Part shown: positions 1 through 8,505 of the stretch, piece after piece
Numbering within the stretch: position 1 is the first letter of the stretch
Layout of the letters: each line of letters starts with the position of its first letter
Source: Pseudomonas sp. Irchel 3E13
Lineage (GTDB): Bacteria; Pseudomonadota; Gammaproteobacteria; Pseudomonadales; Pseudomonadaceae
DNA: 64,000 bases
Reading direction: 5' to 3'
NCBI RefSeq assembly: GCF_900187455.1
Contig: NZ_FYDX01000009.1
Span: 186,001-250,000 of the forward strand
Translations under genes and position numbers: made by a program
Notes under the pieces: model-generated
Told to the model about the DNA's origin: nothing
What the model saw: the letters and a program-made list of their open reading frames with translations, nothing else
Database searches by the model: none

Positions 1-726
1 CTCAACGACCTCACTGAAACCCGCCGCCTGCAGGATCAACTGGCCCGCCATGAGCGGTTGTCGACCCTGGGTCGTATGGTCGCTTCACTGGCCCATCAGA
101 TCCGCACGCCGCTGTCGGCGGCGCTGCTGTATGCCAGCCACCTTGCTGAACAGGCGTTGCCGCTGGAAACCCAGCAGCGTTTTGCCGGCAATCTCAAGGA
201 GCGCCTGCACGAGCTGGAGCGCCAGGTGCGCGACATGCTGGTGTTCGCGCGCGGCGAACTGCCGCTGACCGATCGCCTGACGCCCAAGGCACTGTTCCAG
301 GCGCTGCAGCAGGCCGCGCAGGTTCAAGTGCAGGGGCACAATGTGCGCTGGCAGTGCGACAGCCATCTGGGCGAACTGCTGTGCAATCGCGACACCCTGG
401 TGGGCGCCGTTCTCAATCTGGTGGAAAACGCCCTGCAGGCCAGCGAAGGTCCGGCGCGGATCAAGGTGCATCTCTATCGTCGTGATGACAGCCTGCGTTT
501 GTGTGTCAGTGATGCGGGCCCGGGGATCGACAGCGTGTTGCTCCAGCGTCTGGGCGAACCCTTCCTGACCACCAAATCCACCGGCACCGGCCTCGGCCTG
601 GCGGTGGTCAAGGCGGTTGCGCGGGCCCATCGCGGCGAGTTGCACCTGAGTTCGCGTCAGGGGCGCGGCACCTGCGCCACGATTACCTTGCCGTTGATGG
701 GTGCGTCGCCGGAGGTGTCGGCATGA
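1..726 (+). CDS. fleS: Flagellar sensor histidine kinase FleS, C-terminal part (5' end outside window)
   Basis: The frame is open from base 1, so the sensory N-terminus is missing. The visible part holds the H-box SLAHQIRTPL (His is codon 32 of the fragment) and the ATP-binding HATPase domain with an N-box (VLNLVENALQAS), G1 (DAGPGID) and G2 (GTGLGLAV). Known role: FleS autophosphorylates in the cytoplasm and passes phosphate to FleR, which switches on the middle flagellar genes. Its TGA overlaps the ATG of fleR (ATGA), which fits translational coupling. Identification rests on the kinase motifs plus the neighbouring fleR and fliE. Confidence 0.93.
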   Translation, partial: LNDLTETRRLQDQLARHERLSTLGRMVASLAHQIRTPLSAALLYASHLAEQALPLETQQRFAGNLKERLHELERQVRDMLVFARGELPLTDRLTPKALFQALQQAAQVQVQGHNVRWQCDSHLGELLCNRDTLVGAVLNLVENALQASEGPARIKVHLYRRDDSLRLCVSDAGPGIDSVLLQRLGEPFLTTKSTGTGLGLAVVKAVARAHRGELHLSSRQGRGTCATITLPLMGASPEVSA

Positions 727-2114
727 GCGGGATCAAGGTGCTACTGGTCGAGGATGACCGTTCACTGCGTCAGGCCCTGGGTGACACCCTGGAGTTGGGC
801 GGTTTCACTTATTGCGCGGTGGGTTCTGCGGAAGAGGCCCTTGAAGCGGTCTCGAAGGAAGCCTTCAGCCTGGTGGTCAGTGACGTCAACATGCCGGGCA
901 TGGACGGTCACCAGTTGCTCGCCCGCCTGCGTGCCACTCAGCCACAGTTGCCGGTATTGCTGATGACTGCTCATGCCGCGGTGGAGCGGGCGGTGGATGC
1001 CATGCGTCAGGGCGCGGCGGACTATCTGGTCAAGCCGTTCGAGCCGCGTGCCTTGCTGGAATTGGTTGCCCGCCATGCGCTGGGTGCCGCCAGCGGCGCG
1101 GATGCCGAGGGGCCTGTCGCCTGCGAGCCGGCCAGTGCGCAGTTGCTGGAGTTGGCGGCGCGGGTCGCTCGCAGCGAATCCACCGTGCTGATTTCCGGCG
1201 AGTCCGGGACCGGTAAAGAAGTGCTGGCGCGCTATATCCATCAGCAGTCGCCGCGGGCCAGCCAGCCATTCGTGGCGATCAACTGTGCGGCGATTCCAGA
1301 CAACATGCTCGAGGCCACGCTGTTCGGCCACGAAAAGGGCTCGTTCACCGGCGCCATCGCCGCCCAGGCGGGCAAGTTCGAACAGGCCGATGGCGGCACG
1401 TTGCTGCTCGACGAGATTTCCGAAATGCCGCTGGGCCTGCAGGCCAAGCTGCTGCGCGTGTTGCAAGAGCGTGAGGTGGAGCGGGTTGGTGGGCGCAAGC
1501 CGATTGCCCTGGATATCCGCGTGGTGGCCACCACCAACCGTGATCTGGCGGGCGAAGTGGCGGCGGGGCGTTTCCGCGAGGATTTGTTCTATCGTCTGTC
1601 TGTGTTTCCGTTGGCGTGGCGCCCGTTGAGAGAACGGAGCGCCGATATTCTGCCACTGGCCGAGCGTTTGCTATTGCGCCACGTCAATAAAATGAAGCAC
1701 GCACCCGTCAGACTGTCGGAGGAGGCTCGGGCCTGCCTGCAAAGCTATCCGTGGCCGGGCAATGTGCGGGAATTGGACAACGCCATCCAGCGGGCGCTGA
1801 TTTTGCAACAGGGTGGGGTCATTGCTGCTGCTGACTTTTGCCTCGCCGGCGTGCTGCCAGCCCTGACGCCACAGCCTGTGCGGGCTGCAGCGCCAGCGGT
1901 GGTGAGCGAGACGCAGGATGTGGGTGGCCTTGGAGATGACTTGCGTCGGCACGAGTTCCAGATGATCATCGACACCCTTCGCGCCGAGCGCGGCCGCCGC
2001 AAGGAAGCCGCCGAGCGACTTGGCATCAGTCCGCGGACCCTGCGCTACAAATTGGCGCAGATGCGCGATGCCGGGATGGATGTCGAGGCCAGCCTTTATG
2101 CCACGGGGCTTTGA
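723..2114 (+). CDS. fleR: Sigma-54-dependent response regulator FleR
   Basis: 463 residues, the usual length. The receiver domain has D11, D12, the phosphoacceptor D54, T82 and K104. The AAA+ domain follows, with Walker A GESGTGKE near 159-166, the sigma-54 contact loop at 206-211 and Walker B TLLLDEIS. A Fis-type helix-turn-helix (KEAAERLGISPRTLRYKL) ends the protein. The contact loop reads GSFTGA rather than GAFTGA; this Ser variant occurs in other activators and is not a defect. Phosphorylated FleR is known to activate sigma-54 RNA polymerase at basal-body and hook operons, and a matching promoter lies just downstream before fliE. Confidence 0.96.
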   Translation: MSGIKVLLVEDDRSLRQALGDTLELGGFTYCAVGSAEEALEAVSKEAFSLVVSDVNMPGMDGHQLLARLRATQPQLPVLLMTAHAAVERAVDAMRQGAADYLVKPFEPRALLELVARHALGAASGADAEGPVACEPASAQLLELAARVARSESTVLISGESGTGKEVLARYIHQQSPRASQPFVAINCAAIPDNMLEATLFGHEKGSFTGAIAAQAGKFEQADGGTLLLDEISEMPLGLQAKLLRVLQEREVERVGGRKPIALDIRVVATTNRDLAGEVAAGRFREDLFYRLSVFPLAWRPLRERSADILPLAERLLLRHVNKMKHAPVRLSEEARACLQSYPWPGNVRELDNAIQRALILQQGGVIAAADFCLAGVLPALTPQPVRAAAPAVVSETQDVGGLGDDLRRHEFQMIIDTLRAERGRRKEAAERLGISPRTLRYKLAQMRDAGMDVEASLYATGL

Positions 2115-2153
2115 GGTGCAGGATCAGCGTTTTGTCAAATTGTCGGGCGTAGC

Positions 2154-2170
2154 TGGCACTCTTGTTGCTA
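2154..2170 (+). promoter_or_regulatory. Sigma-54 promoter of fliE operon
   Basis: TGGCAC-N5-TTGCT with GG at 2155-2156 and GC at 2167-2168, ten bases apart, which is the exact RpoN (-24/-12) spacing. It lies 61 bases before the fliE ATG, between fleR and fliE. FleR encoded just upstream is the likely activator. Confidence 0.9.
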
Positions 2171-2230
2171 AGTCCTGTTCACCCGCTGCATGAGTGTCAA
2201 AAAAATGCGGGCCGTCGGAGAGAGAAGACC

Positions 2231-2557
2231 ATGAGCCAAGGTGTTGAATTCAATCGTTTGATGTTGGACATGCGGGCCATGCAAATGGACGCGATGTCGG
2301 CGCCGAAGGCTGTCCAGGCTCCTGAGCTGGGGTCGAGCAATTTTGCCGACATGCTCGGGCAGGCCATCAACAAGGTCAACGACACCCAGCAGGCCTCCAA
2401 CCAACTGGCCACAGCATTCGAAATCGGCAAGAGCGGCGTCGACCTGACCGACGTGATGATCGCGTCGCAGAAAGCCAGCGTCTCGTTCCAGGCGCTGACC
2501 CAGGTGCGCAACAAGCTGGTTCAATCGTATCAAGACATCATGCAGATGCCGGTTTAA
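2231..2557 (+). CDS. fliE: Flagellar hook-basal body protein FliE
   Basis: 108 residues. FliE joins the MS ring to the proximal rod and is the first exported rod component. The C-terminal half ([20 protein letters not shown], then a coiled-coil-forming tail ending QDIMQMPV) is the conserved FliE core. The ATG at 2231 was chosen because GGAG (2217-2220) and GAGAAG lie just upstream and because an in-frame upstream extension would run into the sigma-54 promoter. First gene of the fliEFG cluster. Confidence 0.95.
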   Translation: MSQGVEFNRLMLDMRAMQMDAMSAPKAVQAPELGSSNFADMLGQAINKVNDTQQASNQLATAFEIGKSGVDLTDVMIASQKASVSFQALTQVRNKLVQSYQDIMQMPV

Positions 2558-2573
2558 GGGCGGGATTTGATTC

Positions 2574-4355
2574 ATGGCCGATGCAGTCGTCGATAACGTG
2601 CCCGCCAAGGGCGGTCCGCCAGCGCCAAAACCGCCGCTGTTCGGCCTTTCGTTCCTGGAAAACATTTCACAGATGCCCATGTTGCGTCAGGTCGGCCTGC
2701 TGGTCGGCCTGGCTGCCAGTGTGGCCATCGGCTTCGCCGTGGTGCTCTGGTCGCAACAGCCTGACTACCGTCCTCTCTACGGCAGCCTCAGTGGCATGGA
2801 CACCAAGCAGGTCATGGAAACCCTGGCCGCTGCTGACATTCCCTACAACGTCGAGCCCAATTCCGGCGCCTTGCTGGTCAAGGCCGAGGATATTTCCCGC
2901 GCCCGTCTGAAGCTCGCCGCCGCCGGGGTTGCACCGAGTGATGGCAACGTCGGTTTCGAAATCCTCGACAAGGAGCAGGGCCTGGGCACCAGTCAGTTCA
3001 TGGAGGCCACCCGTTATCGTCGCGGCCTCGAAGGCGAACTGGCGCGCACCGTCTCCAGCCTGAACAACGTCAAGGGTGCCCGTGTGCACCTGGCGATCCC
3101 GAAAAGCTCGGTTTTCGTGCGCGATGAGCGCAAGCCAAGCGCCTCGGTGCTGGTCGAGCTGTACCCCGGTCGCAACCTCGAGCCCGGCCAGGTCATGGCC
3201 ATCGTCAATCTGGTGGCGACCAGCGTTCCTGAACTGGACAAGTCCCAGGTCACCGTGGTCGACCAGAAGGGCAACCTGCTCTCCGATCAACTGCAGAACA
3301 GCGAGCTGACTGTCGCCGGCAAGCAGTTCGACTACAGCCGCCGCATGGAAGGCCTGCTCACCCAGCGTGTGCACAACATCCTGCAACCGGTGCTGGGTAA
3401 CGACCGCTACAAGGCCGAAGTGTCCGCCGACGTCGATTTCAGCGCGGTCGAGTCCACTTCCGAACAGTTCAACCCCGATCAGCCGGCGCTGCGCAGCGAG
3501 CAGTCGGTCAACGAGCAACGCTCCAGCAGCATGGGCCCGCAGGGCGTTCCCGGTGCGCTGAGCAACCAGCCACCAAGCCCGGCTTCGGCGCCGCAGACCA
3601 CCGGTGGTGCCGCGCAAGGTGCGGCTGCCGCGATCCAGCCCGGCCAGCCGCTGCTCGACGCCAACGGTCAGCAGATCATGGACCCGGCCACCGGCCAGCC
3701 GATGCTCGCGCCTTACCCTGCGGACAAGCGTCTGCAGTCCACCAAGAACTTCGAACTGGACCGCTCCATCAGCCATACCCGTCAGCAGCAGGGCCGTGTG
3801 ACCCGTCTGTCGGTGGCCGTGGTGGTTGACGACCAGGTCAAGCTCGACCCGGCCAATGGCAACGCCACCAGCGTGCCATGGAGCGCCGAGGACCTGGCCC
3901 GCTTCACGCGGCTGGTCCAGGACGCGGTGGGCTTCGATGCCAGCCGTGGTGACAGCGTCAGCGTGATCAACGTGCCGTTCGCCGCCGACCGTGGCGAGAC
4001 CATCGCCGAGATTCCGTTCTATTCGCAGCCCTGGTTCTGGGACATCGTCAAGCAAGTGCTCGGCGTCCTGTTCATCCTGGTGCTGGTGTTCGGTGTGCTG
4101 CGCCCGGTGCTCAACAACATCACCGGCAATGGCAAACAGTCGACAAGCGACGGCGACATGGAACTGGGCGGCATGTTGGGGTTGGACGGTGAACTGGCCA
4201 ACGACCGCGTGAGCCTGGGTGGTCCGCAAAGCATCCTCTTGCCTAGTCCGAGCGAGGGCTATGACGCCCAGCTCAACGCTATCAAGAGTCTGGTAGCAGA
4301 AGATCCGGGTCGTGTGGCCCAGGTCGTGAAAGAGTGGATCAACGCCGATGAGTGA
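2574..4355 (+). CDS. fliF: Flagellar MS-ring protein FliF
   Basis: 593 residues; forms the inner-membrane MS ring. Two membrane segments are visible, near residues 38-58 and 491-510. Between them is the large periplasmic region with the ring-building motifs, interrupted near 316-390 by a Ser/Pro/Gln/Ala-rich stretch of low complexity. The C-terminal cytoplasmic tail (ending VAQVVKEWINADE) is the FliG-binding segment. The stop overlaps the start of fliG by 8 bases, fitting the equimolar partnership of the two proteins. Confidence 0.97.
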   Translation: MADAVVDNVPAKGGPPAPKPPLFGLSFLENISQMPMLRQVGLLVGLAASVAIGFAVVLWSQQPDYRPLYGSLSGMDTKQVMETLAAADIPYNVEPNSGALLVKAEDISRARLKLAAAGVAPSDGNVGFEILDKEQGLGTSQFMEATRYRRGLEGELARTVSSLNNVKGARVHLAIPKSSVFVRDERKPSASVLVELYPGRNLEPGQVMAIVNLVATSVPELDKSQVTVVDQKGNLLSDQLQNSELTVAGKQFDYSRRMEGLLTQRVHNILQPVLGNDRYKAEVSADVDFSAVESTSEQFNPDQPALRSEQSVNEQRSSSMGPQGVPGALSNQPPSPASAPQTTGGAAQGAAAAIQPGQPLLDANGQQIMDPATGQPMLAPYPADKRLQSTKNFELDRSISHTRQQQGRVTRLSVAVVVDDQVKLDPANGNATSVPWSAEDLARFTRLVQDAVGFDASRGDSVSVINVPFAADRGETIAEIPFYSQPWFWDIVKQVLGVLFILVLVFGVLRPVLNNITGNGKQSTSDGDMELGGMLGLDGELANDRVSLGGPQSILLPSPSEGYDAQLNAIKSLVAEDPGRVAQVVKEWINADE

Positions 4356-5367
4356 CAATCGAGCCCTGACTGCGAAACTGACCCGTGTCGACAAGGCCGC
4401 GATCCTGCTGCTGTCGCTGGGCGAGACCGATGCCGCGCAAGTGCTGCGGCACATGGGGCCGAAAGAGGTCCAGCGTGTAGGCGTGGCCATGGCGCAGGTG
4501 GGCAACATCCACCGCGAGCAGGTCGAGCAGGTCATGAGCGAGTTCGTCGAGATCGTCGGCGACCAGACCAGCCTTGGCGTCGGCTCCGACGGCTACATTC
4601 GCAAGATGCTCACCCAGGCCCTGGGCGAGGACAAGGCCAACGGCCTGATCGACCGGATCCTGCTGGGTGGCAACACCAGCGGTCTGGACAGCCTCAAATG
4701 GATGGAGCCGCGTGCGGTTGCCGACGTTATCCGCTACGAGCACCCGCAGATTCAGGCGATCGTCGTGGCGTATCTCGACCCGGACCAGGCAGGCGAAGTC
4801 CTCGGCAATTTCGACCACAAGGTGCGCCTGGACATCATCCTGCGCGTCTCGTCGCTGAACACCGTGCAACCGGCCGCGCTCAAGGAACTCAACCAGATCC
4901 TCGAGAAGCAGTTCTCCGGCAACTCCAACGCCGCGCGCACCACCCTGGGTGGTATCAAGCGTGCTGCGGACATCATGAACTTCCTCGACAGTTCGGTCGA
5001 AGGCCAGCTCATGGATTCGATCCGCGAGATCGACGGCGATCTCTCCGAGCAGATCGAAGACCTCATGTTCGTCTTCAACAACCTGGCCGATGTCGATGAC
5101 CGCGGTATCCAGGCGCTGTTGCGGGAAGTCTCCTCCGACGTCCTGGTCGTCTCGCTCAAGGGCGCGGACGAGAAGGTCAAGGACAAGGTCTTCAAGAACA
5201 TGTCCAAGCGTGCTTCGGAACTGCTGCGCGACGACCTTGAGGCCAAGGGCCCGGTCCGTGTCAGCGACGTCGAGACCGCGCAGAAGGAAATCCTTACCAT
5301 CGCCCGCCGCATGGCCGAAGCCGGCGAAATCGTGCTGGGCGGCAAAGGTGCCGAAGAGATGATCTGA
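4348..5367 (+). CDS. fliG: Flagellar motor switch protein FliG
   Basis: 339 residues. FliG is the rotor component that meets the stator and transmits torque. The middle domain carries the EHPQ motif at 131-134, which contacts FliM. The C-terminal domain carries the charged torque helix (within IQALLREVSSDVLVVSLKGA, from about 254). The start lies inside fliF. It is followed by 124 non-coding bases with hairpin potential before fliH. Confidence 0.97.
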   Translation: MSDNRALTAKLTRVDKAAILLLSLGETDAAQVLRHMGPKEVQRVGVAMAQVGNIHREQVEQVMSEFVEIVGDQTSLGVGSDGYIRKMLTQALGEDKANGLIDRILLGGNTSGLDSLKWMEPRAVADVIRYEHPQIQAIVVAYLDPDQAGEVLGNFDHKVRLDIILRVSSLNTVQPAALKELNQILEKQFSGNSNAARTTLGGIKRAADIMNFLDSSVEGQLMDSIREIDGDLSEQIEDLMFVFNNLADVDDRGIQALLREVSSDVLVVSLKGADEKVKDKVFKNMSKRASELLRDDLEAKGPVRVSDVETAQKEILTIARRMAEAGEIVLGGKGAEEMI

Positions 5368-5382
5368 CCCGTCGGCCCGGTC

Positions 5383-5450
5383 GGTTTTCGCGCCCGCGAA
5401 ACCGCACCGGCCCCGATGGGGCTTCGTCGGGCGGCACCCGCCGCCGACGC
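5383..5450 (+). other. fliG-fliH intercistronic hairpins
   Basis: This is the largest break inside the fliEFGHIJ run. It contains an inverted repeat at 5383-5392/5395-5403 (GGTTTTCGCG against CGCGAAACC, one bulged T) and a second GC-rich one near 5425-5450. There is no T tract, so termination is unlikely. mRNA processing or stability is one inference for what it does. Confidence 0.4.
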
Positions 5451-5491
5451 TGCCTGATCATCCGTAACCCGACTTTTGAGCGCATGGAATC

Positions 5492-6289
5492 ATGTCGACC
5501 AACGAGCATTTGAGTGAACTGATCCGCGCCCGCGACGTAGAGGATTTCGACCGCTGGGCGCTGCCCAGTTTCGATCCTGAACCGGAGCCCCAGGCCGAAC
5601 CCGAGCCTGAGCCGGAACTGGTCGAAGAAGTCGAGGAAGTGCCGCTGGAAGAAGTCCAGCCGCTGACCCTCGAAGAACTCGAGAGTATCCGCCAGGAGGC
5701 CTACAACGAAGGCTTCGCCACCGGCGAGCGTGAAGGTTTCCACAGCACCCAGCTCAAGGTCCGTCAGGAAGCCGAAGTGGCGCTGACCGCCAAGCTGGCC
5801 AGCCTCGAACAACTGATGGGCAACCTGCTGGAGCCGATTGCCGAGCAGGATGCGCAGATCGAAAAGCAGTTGGTGCAACTGGTCAGCCATATCGCCCGCG
5901 AGGTGATCGGCCGCGAGCTGCAAACCGATTCCAGCCAGATCACCCATGTCCTGCGTGAAGCCCTCAAGCTGCTGCCCATGGGCGCCGAAAACATCCGCAT
6001 CCACGTCAATCCGCAAGACTTCGCCCTGGCCAAGGCCCTGCGCGAGCGTCATGAGGAAAACTGGCGCCTGCTCGAAGACGACAGTCTGCAAGCGGGCGGT
6101 TGCTGGATCGAAACGGCCCATAGCCGCATCGATGCCACGGTGGAAACCCGTATCGAAAAAGCCATGAAGCAGTTGTTCGACCAATTGCACGACCAGGGCC
6201 TGCACCCGGCCGCGCCGGACTTGCACATCGAGCTGGAGGCGCCGAGCGAGGCGCCGGTCGAAGAGACGGAAACCAGCGATGCGCCTTGA
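5492..6289 (+). CDS. fliH: Flagellar assembly protein FliH
   Basis: 265 residues. FliH is the peripheral-stalk-like regulator of the FliI ATPase in the cytoplasmic export apparatus. The N-terminus has an acidic Pro/Glu run (near 31-45), then a glycine-spaced helix ([13 protein letters not shown]) typical of FliH, then the conserved C-terminal domain ([11 protein letters not shown]). The stop lies 11 bases inside fliI. The ATG at 5492 is the first usable start, although its ribosome-binding site is weak. Confidence 0.93.
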   Translation: MSTNEHLSELIRARDVEDFDRWALPSFDPEPEPQAEPEPEPELVEEVEEVPLEEVQPLTLEELESIRQEAYNEGFATGEREGFHSTQLKVRQEAEVALTAKLASLEQLMGNLLEPIAEQDAQIEKQLVQLVSHIAREVIGRELQTDSSQITHVLREALKLLPMGAENIRIHVNPQDFALAKALRERHEENWRLLEDDSLQAGGCWIETAHSRIDATVETRIEKAMKQLFDQLHDQGLHPAAPDLHIELEAPSEAPVEETETSDAP

Positions 6290-7637
6290 GCGAACCAGTT
6301 TCGGCAAGCGCCTTGAAACCTATGTCGATGCCATCCGCCTGCCGAGCCAGCCGGTGGTCGAAGGCCGCCTGCTGCGCATGGTCGGCCTGACCCTCGAAGC
6401 CGAGGGCCTGCGCGCCGCAGTCGGCAGCCGCTGCCTGGTGATCAACGACGATAGCTATCACCCGGTCGAAGTCGAGGCCGAGGTCATGGGCTTTTCCGGC
6501 GGCAAGATCTTCCTGATGCCGGTGGGCAGTGTTGCCGGTATCGCGCCTGGCGCGCGGGTGGTGCCGCTGGATGACAGCGGTCGCCTGCCCATGGGCATGA
6601 GCATGCTCGGGCGGGTGCTGGACGGCGCTGGCCGGGCACTCGACGGCAAAGGCGGGATGAAGGCCGAAGACTGGGTGCCGATGGACGGTCCGACCATCAA
6701 CCCGCTCAACCGCGATCCCATCAGCCAGCCGCTGGATGTGGGTATCCGCAGCATCAATGGCCTGCTCACGGTCGGCCGAGGCCAGCGTCTCGGCCTGTTC
6801 GCCGGTACTGGCGTTGGTAAGAGTGTGCTGCTGGGCATGATGACCCGCTTCACCGAGGCCGACATCATCGTCGTCGGCTTGATCGGCGAGCGGGGCCGCG
6901 AGGTGAAGGAGTTCATCGAGCATATTCTTGGCACCGAGGGCCTCAAGCGCTCGGTGGTGGTGGCTTCGCCTGCGGACGACGCGCCGCTGATGCGTCTGCG
7001 CGCCGCGATGTACTGCACGCGGATCGCCGAGTATTTCCGCGACAAGGGCAAGAACGTCCTGCTGCTGATGGACTCGTTGACCCGTTTCGCCCAGGCCCAG
7101 CGGGAAATCGCCCTGGCCATCGGCGAGCCGCCAGCGACCAAGGGTTATCCGCCATCGGTGTTCGCCAAGCTGCCCAAGCTGGTGGAGCGCGCGGGTAATG
7201 GCGAGGCGGGCGGTGGTTCGATCACCGCGTTCTATACCGTGTTGTCCGAGGGTGACGACCAGCAGGACCCGATCGCCGACTCGGCGCGGGGCGTGCTCGA
7301 CGGCCACATCGTGCTGTCACGCCGCCTGGCTGAGGAAGGGCACTACCCGGCCATCGATATCGAAGCGTCCATCAGCCGGGTCATGCCGCAGGTGGTGACG
7401 CCGGAACAGATGACCCAGGCCCAGCAGTTCAAGCAGCTCTGGTCGCGGTTGTCGCAAAGTCGCGACCTGATCAGCGTCGGCGCCTATGTCGCCGGTGGCG
7501 ACAAGGAAACCGACCTGGCGATTTCCCTGCAGCCTCGCCTCGTGCACTTCTTGCGTCAGGGGCTCAACGACAACGTTGGCCTGGCCCAGAGTCGCGAACA
7601 TCTGGCGAGCGTCTTCACGCCGCTGGCTGCGGGCTGA
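6279..7637 (+). CDS. fliI: Flagellum-specific ATP synthase FliI
   Basis: 452 residues. Hexameric cytoplasmic ATPase that unloads substrates at the flagellar type III export gate. Visible are Walker [10 protein letters not shown] (174-182), the [10 protein letters not shown] motif, Walker [20 protein letters not shown] and the T3SS-type ATPase motif [14 protein letters not shown]. Translationally coupled to fliH (11-base overlap) and followed six bases later by fliJ. Confidence 0.97.
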   Translation: MRLERTSFGKRLETYVDAIRLPSQPVVEGRLLRMVGLTLEAEGLRAAVGSRCLVINDDSYHPVEVEAEVMGFSGGKIFLMPVGSVAGIAPGARVVPLDDSGRLPMGMSMLGRVLDGAGRALDGKGGMKAEDWVPMDGPTINPLNRDPISQPLDVGIRSINGLLTVGRGQRLGLFAGTGVGKSVLLGMMTRFTEADIIVVGLIGERGREVKEFIEHILGTEGLKRSVVVASPADDAPLMRLRAAMYCTRIAEYFRDKGKNVLLLMDSLTRFAQAQREIALAIGEPPATKGYPPSVFAKLPKLVERAGNGEAGGGSITAFYTVLSEGDDQQDPIADSARGVLDGHIVLSRRLAEEGHYPAIDIEASISRVMPQVVTPEQMTQAQQFKQLWSRLSQSRDLISVGAYVAGGDKETDLAISLQPRLVHFLRQGLNDNVGLAQSREHLASVFTPLAAG

Positions 7638-7643
7638 TAGCGT

Positions 7644-8096
7644 ATGGCCCAGCCTAGTCGCGCCGCCCGCCTGGTCCCGGTGGTGGAAATGGCCGAGGAC
7701 GCCGAGCGCAAGGCCGCCCAGCGCCTCGGGCAATTCCAGCAGCAGGTCAATATGGCCAAGGCCAAGCTCGCCGAACTCGACCAGTTCCGTTCCGATTACC
7801 AGCAGCAGTGGATGCAGCGGGGCGGGCAGGGTGTGAGCAGCAACTGGCTGGTGGGTTTCCAGCGCTTCCTCGGCCAGCTTGACACCGCGGTGGCCCAGCA
7901 GAACCAGAGCCTGATCTGGCACCAGAACAATCTCAATAGCGCCCGCGCGACCTGGCAGGAGGCCTACGCGCGTGTCGAAGGCCTGCGCAAGCTGGTCCAG
8001 CGCTACATCGAAGAAGCCCGCCTGATCGAAGACAAACGTGAGCAGAAACTGCTCGACGAGCTGTCCCAGCGCCTCCCGCGACACGATCGTTTCTGA
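7644..8096 (+). CDS. fliJ: Flagellar export protein FliJ
   Basis: 150 residues, almost entirely charged/Gln-rich helix, as expected for the coiled-coil FliJ stalk that sits in the FliI ring and contacts FlhA. Features include EDAERKAAQRLGQFQQQV near the N-terminus and repeated Gln residues. Last gene of the fliE-J run. The following 95 bases have no clear terminator. Confidence 0.93.
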   Translation: MAQPSRAARLVPVVEMAEDAERKAAQRLGQFQQQVNMAKAKLAELDQFRSDYQQQWMQRGGQGVSSNWLVGFQRFLGQLDTAVAQQNQSLIWHQNNLNSARATWQEAYARVEGLRKLVQRYIEEARLIEDKREQKLLDELSQRLPRHDRF

Positions 8097-8191
8097 CACT
8101 GAAAGCGTTGGTCGGCCCAGGTTGCCGGGCTGCCGGTGGACTGCTAAACCTACAGGGTGTCGGTACTCGCCATCATCGAAGGAACGCCCAC

Positions 8192-8497
8192 ATGGCCGTT
8201 GAATCCGTGTACTCAAAGGACGAGAACAAACTGACGATCCGGGTCAAGGGTCGTTTCGATTTCGGCAATCACCAAGTCTTCCGTGACGCCTACGAGCGCC
8301 AGGCGGTGAAGCCTGAAAGCGTGGTCGTGGACCTTAAAGACGCCACCTACCTGGACAGCTCGGCGCTGGGTATGTTGCTGCTGCTGCGCGATCACGTTGG
8401 CGGCGATGAGCCGAGGGTCAGCGTCGTCAACACCAGCTCCGACGTGCGCAAGATCCTCGCCATTTCCAATTTCGAAAAACTCTTCGATATTAGTTGA
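8192..8497 (+). CDS. hsbA: HsbA, STAS-domain anti-anti-sigma factor
   Basis: 101 residues, a single STAS domain. The phosphorylatable serine is S56 in ATYLDSSALGMLLL, the same position reported for P. aeruginosa HsbA. Family knowledge: unphosphorylated HsbA binds FlgM and so frees FliA for flagellar genes, while phosphorylated HsbA acts in surface attachment through c-di-GMP signalling. It stands next to its switch hsbR and the phosphotransfer protein hptB. The ATG at 8192 gives the normal STAS length. Confidence 0.9.
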   Translation: MAVESVYSKDENKLTIRVKGRFDFGNHQVFRDAYERQAVKPESVVVDLKDATYLDSSALGMLLLLRDHVGGDEPRVSVVNTSSDVRKILAISNFEKLFDIS

Positions 8498-8505
8498 GCG
8501 CGACC

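Noticed and set aside
1330-1360. FleR contact loop GSFTGA instead of GAFTGA
   Set aside because: This Ser substitution occurs in functional sigma-54 activators, so it is not evidence of a defect.
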